Made by a program: the position numbers and the translations under genes
NCBI RefSeq assembly: GCF_015354345.1
Contig: NZ_JADKYS010000001.1
Location: forward strand, 558,001 to 622,000
Direction: 5' to 3'
Length of the DNA: 64,000 nucleotides
Source: Methylophilus sp. 14
Lineage (GTDB): Bacteria; Pseudomonadota; Gammaproteobacteria; Burkholderiales; Methylophilaceae
The notes under the pieces: generated by a model
Told to the model about the DNA's origin: nothing
Seen by the model: only the letters and a program-made list of their open reading frames with translations
Database searches by the model: none
In this document: positions 7,931-16,075 of the stretch, one piece after another
Position numbering within the stretch: the first letter of the stretch is position 1
Layout of the letters: each line of letters opens with the position of its first letter

Positions 7931-8733
7931 CCAGTGCTGACCTCCATGATCACATGCTTGAGGTGAAAGATATTTCACTGTCTTTCCAGGGCGTCAAGGC
8001 GATTCACCAGCTCTCATTTGCCGTCAGCCGGGGCGAGATTTGCGCCCTGATTGGCCCGAATGGCGCCGGTAAAAGTTCTTTGCTCAACATCCTCAATGGC
8101 GTGTATCAGCCCGACAGTGGCGAAGTGCATTATGAGCACGCGCACTTTAGCCGCCTGACGCCGTTTGAAGCGGCACGGCGTGGCATCGGGCGCACCTTTC
8201 AGAATAATGCGCTGTTCGGAAAGTTAGCCGTGATCGACAACATCCTGACCGGTTTATCACGGCATTCACGCGTTAGCGTGCTGGAACAGGCGTTTGGATT
8301 GCCGCGGGCACGACGTGAAGCGGCTGATTTTCTGCAACGCAGTGAAGCGGTGCTGGCTTTTCTTGAGTTGCAGCCATACCGGCAGACGCTGGTCGGCAAC
8401 CTCGCCTATGGCTTGCAGAAGCGGGTGGAGCTTGGGCGTGCGCTGGTGTCCTCGCCCAAGCTGTTACTGCTGGATGAGCCCATGGCCGGGATGAACGCCG
8501 AAGAGAAGCAGGACATGAGCCATTTCATACGGAGCATTAACCGCGATCTCGGCACCACGGTAGTGCTCATCGAACACGATATCGGCGTCATCATGGATCT
8601 GTCTGACCATGTGGTGGTACTGGATTATGGCCGCAAGGTTGGCGATGGATCGCCCGCTGAAGTACAGGCGAATCCAGAGGTAATTGCCGCCTACCTGGGG
8701 TCTGATAATGGCCCGCTGAATACCGTGCATTAG
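7927..8733 (+). CDS. Branched-chain-type ABC transporter ATPase (LivG family)
   Basis: Cytoplasmic ATPase of a LivFGHMK-type importer, 268 residues. The Walker A motif GPNGAGKSS and Walker B LLLLDEPMAGM are intact, and the C-terminal part has the switch histidine (VLIEHDIGVIM). The ABC signature is atypical (YGLQKRVELGRAL instead of LSGGQ), as is common for LivG. The start codon overlaps the monooxygenase stop (ATGA), so translation is coupled. Its partner ATPase is the last gene of the operon at 12254. It powers uptake of the unknown substrate of this operon. Confidence 0.92.
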   Translation: MTSADLHDHMLEVKDISLSFQGVKAIHQLSFAVSRGEICALIGPNGAGKSSLLNILNGVYQPDSGEVHYEHAHFSRLTPFEAARRGIGRTFQNNALFGKLAVIDNILTGLSRHSRVSVLEQAFGLPRARREAADFLQRSEAVLAFLELQPYRQTLVGNLAYGLQKRVELGRALVSSPKLLLLDEPMAGMNAEEKQDMSHFIRSINRDLGTTVVLIEHDIGVIMDLSDHVVVLDYGRKVGDGSPAEVQANPEVIAAYLGSDNGPLNTVH

Positions 8734-8744
8734 GAGGCATGGCG

Positions 8745-9623
8745 ATGTTATTTCTGGAAACACTCATAGGTGGATTGTTAGCGGGCACCATGTATTCACT
8801 GGTGGCCATCGGTTTTGTGCTGATTTACAAGGCCAGTGGCGTATTCAATTTTGCCCAGGGCGCCATCTTACTGTTCTCGGCCTTGTTGCTGGTGACTTTG
8901 CATGAGCATGGCGTGCCTTTTGTGCTGGCCGTGCTGATCACGCTGGTGGCGCTGATACTGCTCTCCATACTGATTGAGCGGCTGGTCTTGCGTCCGCTCA
9001 CCAATCGCAGCCCGATGACCTTGTTTATGGCGACGCTCGGCGTTTCCTACGTGATCGAAGGCGTGGCACAAGGCCTGATGGGCGCCAATGTGCATGCGCT
9101 GGATGTAGGCATTGAGGATGTGCCTGTCTTTATCGGCGATCTCATGATCAGCCAGTTTGATTTAATCGCCGCCATCACGGCGGGCGTGCTGGTGGGCGTG
9201 CTTGCCTTGCTGTTTAACAAAACCCGCATCGGTATTTCTTTGCGTGCAGTAGCCGACGATACGCGTGCCGCACTGTCTATCGGCATTCATCTCAACCGCA
9301 TCTGGCAGATCGTCTGGGCGGTGGCGGGGGTGACCGGCCTGGTGGCGGGCATGTTATGGGGCACACGGCAGGGCGTGCAGTTTTCACTGTCGCTGGTGGT
9401 GCTCAAAGCCTTGCCAGTTCTGATCATAGGCGGATTCACCTCAATTGGCGGTGCCATTGTCGGTGGCCTGATTGTCGGTGCCGGTGAAAGCCTGGGTGAA
9501 GCCTACATCGGCCCCTTGATTGGTGGCGGTATCACGCCTTGGTTCGCGTACTTCCTGGCGCTGGCTTTTCTATTCTATCGACCCGCCGGAATTTTCGGCG
9601 AACGTGCTATAGAGAGGGTATAA
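8745..9623 (+). CDS. ABC transporter permease, LivH family
   Basis: Inner-membrane permease of the branched-chain type, about 292 residues, almost entirely hydrophobic, with the LivH-like motif GGLLAGTMYSLVAIG at its N-terminus and IIGGFTSIGGAIVGG near the C-terminus. I chose the ATG at 8745 because the SD AGGAGG (8732-8737) is seven bases from it; the ATG at 8739 is only one base from that SD. It forms a heterodimer with the LivM-type permease that follows two bases after its stop. Confidence 0.9.
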   Translation: MLFLETLIGGLLAGTMYSLVAIGFVLIYKASGVFNFAQGAILLFSALLLVTLHEHGVPFVLAVLITLVALILLSILIERLVLRPLTNRSPMTLFMATLGVSYVIEGVAQGLMGANVHALDVGIEDVPVFIGDLMISQFDLIAAITAGVLVGVLALLFNKTRIGISLRAVADDTRAALSIGIHLNRIWQIVWAVAGVTGLVAGMLWGTRQGVQFSLSLVVLKALPVLIIGGFTSIGGAIVGGLIVGAGESLGEAYIGPLIGGGITPWFAYFLALAFLFYRPAGIFGERAIERV

Positions 9624-9625
9624 GC

Positions 9626-10714
9626 ATGTCTGTTAGCACTCAATGCGCATTATTTTCCTTATCGGCTGCTGGTTGGATCACGCGAATGCGTCTACAAGTG
9701 GGTCACTGGTTTAGTCATGGCAGAGTCCCCTATGCCTGGTTGGTGTTGAGCCTCGTGGCGGTAGGCGTCCCGCTGGTCAGCGGCGATTATTGGCTGAATG
9801 CCATCCTCATTCCCTTCCTGATTTTGTCCCTGGCTGGTCTGGGTTTGAATGTATTAACCGGCTATGCGGGACAGACATCGCTAGGCTCTGGCGGCTTTAT
9901 GGCGGTGGGCGCATTCGCCACGTATGCCTGCCTGATCCATTTTCAGCTGTCGTTTCTGCTGGCTATTTTTTTAGGCGGTGGCGTAGCCGCCCTGGTTGGC
10001 CTGTTTTTTGGCTTACCCAGTGCCAAAATCAAAGGCTTTTACCTGATGGTGACCAGCCTAGCGGCGCAGTTTTTTCTGGAGTGGGTGTTCGTCAAGTTTC
10101 CGTGGTTTTATAACTACAGCTCATCGGCGACCATTTCATCCCCGCCCATCACTGTCTTTGGCTGGGCTATCGCCAGTCCGCTCAGCAAGTATTACCTGGT
10201 ACTGGTTCTAGTGAGCTTCCTGACCTGGGTTGCCGTCAATCTGACGCGCAGTCAGGTCGGCCGCAACTGGATGGCGATTCGCGACATGGATACCGCCGCG
10301 GCCGTGATTGGTATCCGTGTGCATCGCAGCAAGATTCTCGCCTTTGCCATCAGCTCTTTTTACCTGGGCATTGCCGGGGCGCTGTGGGTGTTTGCCTATC
10401 TTGGCTCGGCGGGCGTACAAAGCTTCAGCCTGCAACGCTCCTTCCAGGTCCTGTTCATCATCATTATTGGCGGGCTGGGCAGTATCAGTGGCAATTTTAT
10501 CGGTGCGGCATTTATCAGCTTGCTGCCATTGCTGCTGGATTTTCTTGCCCATACCTTTTTTGCCAGGATGGTCGATGCCGGATTATTGCAAAACCTGCAA
10601 AAAGTCATCTTTGGTTCGCTCATTGTCTGGTTCCTGATCAAGGAGCCTGAGGGCATTGCACGCTTCATCAGTCATTTGCGTGGCCGCCTTGCCGTCTGGC
10701 CACTGCGCTTTTAG
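9626..10714 (+). CDS. ABC transporter permease, LivM family
   Basis: Second permease of the importer, 362 residues. About ten hydrophobic segments are present, with the LivM-type sequences LNVLTGYAGQTSLG and IIIIGGLGSISGNFIGA. The ATG at 9626 lies two bases after the LivH stop and follows GAGAGGG; the frame stays open further upstream, but only inside livH. The N-terminal 35 residues are hydrophilic and poorly conserved in such proteins. It pairs with the LivH-type protein to form the transmembrane channel. Confidence 0.9.
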   Translation: MSVSTQCALFSLSAAGWITRMRLQVGHWFSHGRVPYAWLVLSLVAVGVPLVSGDYWLNAILIPFLILSLAGLGLNVLTGYAGQTSLGSGGFMAVGAFATYACLIHFQLSFLLAIFLGGGVAALVGLFFGLPSAKIKGFYLMVTSLAAQFFLEWVFVKFPWFYNYSSSATISSPPITVFGWAIASPLSKYYLVLVLVSFLTWVAVNLTRSQVGRNWMAIRDMDTAAAVIGIRVHRSKILAFAISSFYLGIAGALWVFAYLGSAGVQSFSLQRSFQVLFIIIIGGLGSISGNFIGAAFISLLPLLLDFLAHTFFARMVDAGLLQNLQKVIFGSLIVWFLIKEPEGIARFISHLRGRLAVWPLRF

Positions 10715-10765
10715 TTATTTAACAACAATCTATAGTCAACCATCATCATTAGGAGCTTATTTAAG

Positions 10766-12103
10766 ATGAAACGCCCATTTTTTACGCAATCTTTACTGGC
10801 TATCGCGCTGAGTGCCAGCCTTGGCTTAGGCGCCGTGGCAACGGCGTTTGCTGCAGATCAATATGTGCCATTGCCCACCTACCGCGTTGGCCCCTATGCC
10901 TCGAGTGGCACCTTGTGGTGGGCGGGCACACTGGATTATTTCCGCTATATCAATGAAGTGGAAGGCGGTATCAATGGCGTCAAAATCAATTACGAAGAAT
11001 TTGAGACCGAGTGGAGCCCGGACCGTACGGTGGAAGTGTATGAGCGGGTGAAAAAAGGCAAGAACGGCTCACCACTGGCTTTTTTCTTTACGCACAGCAC
11101 GCCAGCGTCTTATGCCCTGATTGAAAAAGCGGCGGCAGACAAAATCCCGCTGATTGATCCAGCCGGTGGCCGCACCGAATCCACAGACGGCACGGTCTTC
11201 CCGTATGCCTTCCCTTTGTTGTTTAACTACTACAGCCAGGCCTCTACCGGCATCAATTTTATCGCCCAGAAAGAAGGTGGCTTTGACAAGCTGAAAGGCA
11301 AGAAAATCGTCACTGTCTACCACGATTCTGCCTATGGCCGCGAAACTCAGGCTGCCATCAAGTTGCTGGCAGAAAAATATGGCTTCGAGAATATCCAGAT
11401 TCCGGTGGCCGATCCTGGCAATGAGCAATCGCCACAATGGCGTCGCGTGCGCGAAATCAAACCAGACTGGGTGTTCCTGCGCACCTGGGGCGTCTCCACG
11501 CCTGTGGCCATCAAAACCGCAGCGCGGTTTGGCATCCCGGTAGACCACATCATTGGCGATGTCTGGGCAGGGTCAGAAGCCGATGTGATTCCGGCAGGTG
11601 CCGCCGCCAAAGGCTATCAGGCATTGGCGCCTTATCCAGGCGGTGCCAGCTTTGATGTCCACCAGCGATTGAAAAAGCACATTCTGGATGCAGGCAAAAG
11701 TGATTTAAAAGATAAAAAATTCTTTGGCTCGGTGTATTACAACATCGGCCTGGTCAATGCCGCCTTGGCAGTAGAGGCGTTGCGCACTGGCTACCAGAAG
11801 TTCGGCAACCGCCCGCTCAATGGCGAAGAAGGTCGCTGGGCGTTTGAACACCTGGTGATCGATAACGCCCGCCTGAAAACGATTGGCTTTACCGGGCTGC
11901 TGCAACCTATCCAGATTACGGCAAAAGATCATGAAGGCGGTGGCGCTGCGCGTATCCAGCAATGGGATGGCAAACAGTGGCAACTGAAAACCGACTGGAT
12001 CCAGGCCGATCGCGACACCTTGCGCCCACTGATTGAAGCCAAGGCCAATGCGTATGCCAAGGAAAAAGGCATTACCCGCCGTGACCTGAGCAAGGAGCAG
12101 TAA
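10766..12103 (+). CDS. Periplasmic substrate-binding protein of the LivK-type transporter
   Basis: Binding protein of 445 residues with an N-terminal signal peptide (about 1-30, cleavage near AFA-AD). The mature protein has the type-I periplasmic binding fold seen in branched-chain amino acid and amide binders (GGINGVKI and TVYHDSAYGRETQ are typical). An SD, AGGAG, precedes the ATG. At 445 residues it is longer than usual LivK proteins (about 370-390), as in a subgroup linked to amides and aromatic acids. It should set the specificity of the operon, but the ligand is unknown. Its stop overlaps the start of a 49-residue small ORF. Confidence 0.9.
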   Translation: MKRPFFTQSLLAIALSASLGLGAVATAFAADQYVPLPTYRVGPYASSGTLWWAGTLDYFRYINEVEGGINGVKINYEEFETEWSPDRTVEVYERVKKGKNGSPLAFFFTHSTPASYALIEKAAADKIPLIDPAGGRTESTDGTVFPYAFPLLFNYYSQASTGINFIAQKEGGFDKLKGKKIVTVYHDSAYGRETQAAIKLLAEKYGFENIQIPVADPGNEQSPQWRRVREIKPDWVFLRTWGVSTPVAIKTAARFGIPVDHIIGDVWAGSEADVIPAGAAAKGYQALAPYPGGASFDVHQRLKKHILDAGKSDLKDKKFFGSVYYNIGLVNAALAVEALRTGYQKFGNRPLNGEEGRWAFEHLVIDNARLKTIGFTGLLQPIQITAKDHEGGGAARIQQWDGKQWQLKTDWIQADRDTLRPLIEAKANAYAKEKGITRRDLSKEQ

Positions 12104-12252
12104 TGCCAGGCCATCTGTCTTTCACCGCCGCTGGCCTGGATGCAGACAAGCAGCTGCAACCCATCGCCAGTGACGCGGTGGTGCAGTCAGGGGGCAGCAA
12201 TCGGGCGGCAAACAATGGCATCCCGTTGCGTGATTGCGCCAAGGAGAAGTAA
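12103..12252 (+). CDS. Possible 49-residue small protein coupled to the binding-protein gene
   Basis: A small ORF whose ATG overlaps the binding-protein stop (TAATG) and is preceded by a perfect SD AAGGAG (12092-12097) at five bases. It ends at TAA 12250-12252, and the SD of the next gene (AAGGAG, 12241-12246) lies inside its last codons. The peptide (starts MPGHLSFTAAGLDADK, ends LRDCAKEK) is soluble, has one cysteine and resembles no family I know. The layout is that of a translated operon member, but it could instead be a relay that carries ribosomes to the last ATPase gene. Confidence 0.4.
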   Translation: MPGHLSFTAAGLDADKQLQPIASDAVVQSGGSNRAANNGIPLRDCAKEK

Positions 12253-12253
12253 C

Positions 12254-13048
12254 ATGAGTCACGCTAGCAACGCAGCGCAACTGCAACAGGCACCGCCATT
12301 ACTCAGTGTGGATAATATTGAGGTTATTTACAACGGCGCGATATTGGCGGTGAGTGGTGTGTCTTTGCAGGTGCTGCAGGGCAGCATCATCGCGCTGCTT
12401 GGTGCCAATGGTGCGGGCAAAAGCACTACACTCAAAGCAATTTCCGGGCTGGTGCAGGCGGATCGCGCCGAGGTGAGCCGCGGCACGATTTCGTTTGATG
12501 GACAGTCCAGTCTGCATGTCCCTGCCAACCAGCGCGTGCAGCAAGGCATCGTGCATGTGCTGGAAGGGCGGCATGTGTTTGCGCACCTCAGCGTCGAGGA
12601 GAATTTGATCAGCGGCGCTTTTGTGCGTAAACCCAGTCGCCAGACGGCTAAACAGGGGCTGGAACGGGTGTATACATGGTTTCCACGTCTGAAGGAAAAA
12701 CGCACATTGCAGGCTGGCTATACCTCTGGTGGTGAGCAGCAGATGGTCGCCATCGGTCGTGCCTTGATGACCCATCCTCGCCTGGTATTGCTTGACGAGC
12801 CCTCCATGGGGCTGGCACCGTTGATTGTGCAGGAAATTTTTGAAATCGTCAGTGAGTTGAATGCCAAAGAACAGGTGAGCTTTCTGGTGGCAGAACAGAA
12901 TATTCCGGTCTCACTCAAGCATGCGCACTATGGTTACGTGATGGAAACCGGGCGGGTCGTGCTATCGGGGACCGCTGAATCACTGCTTAACAATACTGCG
13001 CTGAAAGACGCCTATCTGGGTAAGAAAAAATCAAACAGCCGTGCTTGA
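12254..13048 (+). CDS. Branched-chain-type ABC transporter ATPase (LivF family)
   Basis: Second ATPase of the importer, 264 residues. Walker A GANGAGKST, signature SGGEQQMVAIGRAL and Walker B LVLLDEPSMGLAP are all intact, and the motif GIVHVLEGRHVF is typical of LivF. The start at 12254 is chosen for its SD AAGGAG seven bases upstream; the longer in-frame reading from 12140 lacks one and overlaps the small ORF. It completes the monooxygenase-transporter operon, and no clear terminator follows. Confidence 0.92.
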   Translation: MSHASNAAQLQQAPPLLSVDNIEVIYNGAILAVSGVSLQVLQGSIIALLGANGAGKSTTLKAISGLVQADRAEVSRGTISFDGQSSLHVPANQRVQQGIVHVLEGRHVFAHLSVEENLISGAFVRKPSRQTAKQGLERVYTWFPRLKEKRTLQAGYTSGGEQQMVAIGRALMTHPRLVLLDEPSMGLAPLIVQEIFEIVSELNAKEQVSFLVAEQNIPVSLKHAHYGYVMETGRVVLSGTAESLLNNTALKDAYLGKKKSNSRA

Positions 13049-13396
13049 ACAGTCAACCCTCGACATTATTTAGAGGGAGGCATGGGAAACGGATTCGGGA
13101 AAATAGGCGGATATTCATGTGGCGGGCAGGAAATCTCACTGACGATGGTGGTCAATGATGTTTTCAGTAAGGGATGCCGCAAAGTCCTTTTTCCTTGGTT
13201 AAAACAACGTGCTGAACAAGGCAGGAAAATGCTTTTCAATCAGTTGTAGCGTTTAAATCTGACTGAGGCGGTGCCAGTCTCGTGGACTGGTACCGTCTCG
13301 AAATCCCGCACAATAACAGCAATAGCTGACGGTCTCCTTACATGTTCCAAAGAATCCGTTTATTGGCCTGCATCTATTGGGCAGGCCAGTGGCTAT
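13049..13396. other. Intergenic region after the transporter operon
   Basis: About 350 bases between livF and the convergent secreted-protein gene. The only structure seen is the strong hairpin at 13265-13299, listed separately. No credible ORF: the + strand frames that overlap the next gene from 13271 are shadows of the minus-strand gene. Confidence 0.55.
13265..13299. repeat. Strong hairpin in the intergenic region
   Basis: Two 15-base arms (13265-13279 and 13285-13299) around a 5-base loop TCGTG. As RNA on the + strand all 15 positions pair, two of them as G-U. It is not followed by a T tract on either side, so it is not a standard intrinsic terminator. It could protect the livF transcript end, or be a repeat unit. 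Confidence 0.6.
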
Positions 13397-13864
13397 CTAG
13401 TCACGCCCGCGGCCGCGACCATTGCCGTGTCCATTCCCATTTCCATGCCCGTGTCCACGGTCGTTATCCCAGTCACCGTGATCATGATCATGGTCATATC
13501 TGCCACCAGGCCCACCGCCATAAGCGTTATACCGCGGTGCATAGACATTTTGATACCAGCTATCCTGCACAAAATAGACCTGGCGGCCGCAGGCACCATA
13601 TTGACCACAGTAGCGGCCCCATTTTTTCATGTGGCCGGGCGGCACGCGCAAATACATCGGTGGTTGCACCACGGCCACGGGTGGCGGCTGGATAATCACT
13701 GGTTGCGGATAGATCACTTGTGGTGCAGGGTAGGGCTTGCCCAGCACAATTTGTCCATAAAATCCCGGTTGACCGACGCTCACGGCCACACCAACATCCG
13801 CTGCGAAGGCTGTGACTGCGCTAGCCATTAATGCTGCACCCATCGCTAATTTTTTCATCATCAT
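13397..13864 (-). CDS. Secreted protein with His/Gly/Asp-rich C-terminal tail
   Basis: A protein of about 155 residues with a signal peptide (MMMKKLAMG through VTAFA, cleavage near residue 22). The middle has Pro/Tyr/Val-rich sequence and two cysteines in a short loop (RYCGQYGACG). The last 40 residues are rich in His, Asp, Gly, Asn and Arg (DHDHDHGDWD, GHGHGNGNGHGNG), which suggests metal binding or a disordered tail. Three ATG codons in a row could serve as start after the SD AGAGGG. I recognise similar exported proteins as common in betaproteobacteria, but no function is known. It reads toward the end of the transporter operon. Confidence 0.8.
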   Translation of the reverse strand: MMMKKLAMGAALMASAVTAFAADVGVAVSVGQPGFYGQIVLGKPYPAPQVIYPQPVIIQPPPVAVVQPPMYLRVPPGHMKKWGRYCGQYGACGRQVYFVQDSWYQNVYAPRYNAYGGGPGGRYDHDHDHGDWDNDRGHGHGNGNGHGNGRGRGRD

Positions 13865-14027
13865 TCATCCCTCTAAATTAGGCATCTTTGCCTATACATA
13901 CGCATGAAGTGTCACGCGTATGCGCATCTTAGAAAATCGGACAATTTGATGACAGTCTCACGATTCTGATCGTCATGTCAGAAAGCGCTGACGACGATGA
14001 GAGGTTAAAAAATAGGCTGGCGACCAC

Positions 14028-14636
14028 TTATTTCAGATTGCGAATCGCCATCCAGCCCAGGTCATGCATACACGCCACAAACGCGCGTTTGTAGGTTTGT
14101 GTTTTGTAGTCCGGTAAATAATCCGGTCCCAGTTTTTTCTCACAAGCGCCTTGATCCTGTTTGAGCTGATTCGGGAAGGCGCCCATTTTCCACCATGAGT
14201 TAATTGAGTATTGCACATCCGGGCCATCGTTGGCTGTAGAGCGGCTGGCGGCTGCCGGTGTTTCTGCAACGGCGACTGGTGCAGCTGGCTGCTTGGCCGA
14301 CTCAACGGCTTGTGAGGCTGGTTGTGGTGTTTTTGCAACAGCTGCGGCAACCGGTTTTTGCGGGGTCTCTGTTGATAACTCTATAAAAGGACTGGGCTTG
14401 GCCTGGCTGGCCTGTTTGTTATCGGTCACTTCTATGGTCGCGAATAAGGGGTCAAAGGCATCGACCGTGGGTTTCTGCCAGCCATGTTCTGCCAGGCACT
14501 TGGCCAACTGGTCACCACTGCCGCGGCAAGCCTGGTGCGCGCGGTCTATGTCTTGCTGTGAGCCGCCGCGCTTATAGGAAACCTCGCCGCAGCCTGCTAA
14601 TAAAGTGCTGAATAGGATGTAAGTTAAAAGACGCAT
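14028..14636 (-). CDS. Lipoprotein with duplicated Cys/GW motif
   Basis: A 202-residue lipoprotein. The hydrophobic N-terminus ends in the lipobox LLAGC, with the lipidated cysteine at residue 16. The start is taken as ATG 14636; a TTG 18 bases upstream is possible but would add charged residues before the signal. Two short modules resemble each other: AC...KCLAEHGW near the N-terminus and AC...ACMHDLGW at the C-terminus, separated by a low-complexity Ala/Pro/Thr linker. Each pair of cysteines may form a disulphide. I do not recognise the family. The gene is divergent from fmdC, so the intergenic region holds promoters for both. Confidence 0.8.
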   Translation of the reverse strand: MRLLTYILFSTLLAGCGEVSYKRGGSQQDIDRAHQACRGSGDQLAKCLAEHGWQKPTVDAFDPLFATIEVTDNKQASQAKPSPFIELSTETPQKPVAAAVAKTPQPASQAVESAKQPAAPVAVAETPAAASRSTANDGPDVQYSINSWWKMGAFPNQLKQDQGACEKKLGPDYLPDYKTQTYKRAFVACMHDLGWMAIRNLK

Positions 14637-14693
14637 TGCGAGCCCTGTTCTCAATTTGTTATGTGCAGTCTAGCGGTGTTTACCCACCGTCGC

Positions 14694-14715
14694 CACTACG
14701 CAAATTGACGTATTT
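14694..14715. promoter_or_regulatory. Operator-like site upstream of fmdC, matching the one before the sensor kinase
   Basis: The site begins CACTACG, then six bases containing AATT, then GACGTA. It matches the 28-bp palindrome at 29089-29116 at about 17 of 22 positions. Its centre lies about 94 bases before the fmdC start; the other site is about 93 bases before the sensor-kinase start. Some 30 bases downstream is a -10-like TTAAGC (14735-14740), so the site would sit near -42, a usual activator position. The binding protein is inferred, not shown. Confidence 0.55.
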
Positions 14716-14798
14716 GTCCTACATGTCCCTCTCGTTAAGCTGAGCGCAAGTTTTGATTAACTGTGTTGGTTTGAATTTAACGAGAAAGGGAGTTTTTG

Positions 14799-16022
14799 AT
14801 GATGAACTTGAAAAAATGTGCCTTGCATACAGCAGTAGCAATGGCTTGCGGCCTGGGTGCACAAATGGCAAATGCGGGTGCCACGATTACTTTTGGCGAA
14901 GACAAGTATATCAGTGCTGGCTTCGGTTTTATCACCAGCTATTCATCTGTTGAAGATGGTGCCGGTAACGGTAAAGACCGTTCCAGTGACTTTGCGCTGG
15001 ACAGTGCACGTTTGTATTTGTCAGGTTCATTTAACAAATACATCAAAGGCATGCTGAACACTGAAAAATCCGGTGGTGGCAGTGATGTAGGCAGCAACAT
15101 TGAAGTGATTGATGCCAACGTACAGTTTCAGTTGACACCTGAAGTGGCCATCTGGGCAGGTCGTTTCCTGTCACCAAGTGACCGCGCCAACATGGCAGGT
15201 CCTTACTACTCTATGGGTGGCGGCTACTGGGCAAATATCGCTTCCCGCTACGGCTGGAACGGTGGTGTGATTGGCCGTGACGAAGGTGTGGCGGTTGTTT
15301 CCAGCTTTATGGAAGACCATGTTGCGGTTTCTTTCGGTGCATTTGAAGGCGACAAGATTTACCGCTTTAGTGGTGTGAATGCACAGCCAGAGTCCAGGGG
15401 TACTAAAGATAACCTGATGTATGCCGGTCGCGTACAGATTGATTTCTGGGATGCAGAGCCAGGCTACTACGGCACAGGCAACTATTTTGGCGCCAAAGAC
15501 ATTCTGGCCATCGGGATTGCAGGTCGCTACAAGAAGGACGGTGCGATCAGTGACATTTCAAACAACCTGGCAGCCACTAGCGCTTACAAAGTGGGTGACT
15601 ACAAGGCTTACAGCGTCGATTTCTTGTTAGAGAAAAAAGACGTTGGTCCTGGCACGTTCTCTGCCGAAGCCGCGTATTACTACTATGACAATGACAACGT
15701 CTTCCTTGCTGAGCAAGGCAAAGCCTATTCTGGTGCGCTGTCTTACCTGTTCCAGGAGCAAGTGGGCTGGGGCAAGTTCATGCCATTTGTTCGCTATCAG
15801 AAATTTGACGCAGATGGCACGACGACTATCAACACGGCAGCGAGCTCCATTTTGGTGACTGACAACGTGCGCGGTGGTGGTGATGCCAAGCGTTTTGAAA
15901 TCGGCACCAACTATGTGATGGCACCGTATAACGCAGTGCTGACAGCCGCTTATGGCAAGGATGATACCTCATCCACTGACAGCACCAATTTCGTCAAAGT
16001 CTCCTTGCAGATGCAATTTTAA
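14799..16022 (+). CDS. fmdC: FmdC outer-membrane porin for amides and urea
   Basis: A 407-residue outer-membrane porin with a signal peptide (cleavage near ANA-GA, about residue 26). The mature part is built of amphipathic beta strands and ends in a terminal phenylalanine (LQMQF), the usual signal for barrel insertion. It is the first gene of the fmd cluster; in Methylophilus methylotrophus FmdC is induced with amide and urea uptake and is thought to ease their passage through the outer membrane. I take ATG 14799, eight bases after AAAGGG; ATG 14802 is nearly as good. A shared operator-like site lies upstream. Confidence 0.92.
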   Translation: MMNLKKCALHTAVAMACGLGAQMANAGATITFGEDKYISAGFGFITSYSSVEDGAGNGKDRSSDFALDSARLYLSGSFNKYIKGMLNTEKSGGGSDVGSNIEVIDANVQFQLTPEVAIWAGRFLSPSDRANMAGPYYSMGGGYWANIASRYGWNGGVIGRDEGVAVVSSFMEDHVAVSFGAFEGDKIYRFSGVNAQPESRGTKDNLMYAGRVQIDFWDAEPGYYGTGNYFGAKDILAIGIAGRYKKDGAISDISNNLAATSAYKVGDYKAYSVDFLLEKKDVGPGTFSAEAAYYYYDNDNVFLAEQGKAYSGALSYLFQEQVGWGKFMPFVRYQKFDADGTTTINTAASSILVTDNVRGGGDAKRFEIGTNYVMAPYNAVLTAAYGKDDTSSTDSTNFVKVSLQMQF

Positions 16023-16075
16023 TCGAGACGTATAACCCTTTCTCACCTAACTTTTCTTATTAGGAGATGAGTGAC

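Noticed and set aside
13271-13831. A 186-codon + strand ORF over the secreted-protein gene.
   Set aside because: It is the antisense shadow of a gene with a clear signal peptide and SD; its own product is low in complexity and has no start signal.
14753-14781. A sigma-70-like pair TTGATT-N17-TTTAAC before fmdC.
   Set aside because: Transcription would begin at or in the SD, leaving no leader. The more upstream TTAAGC near the operator is a better -10 candidate.
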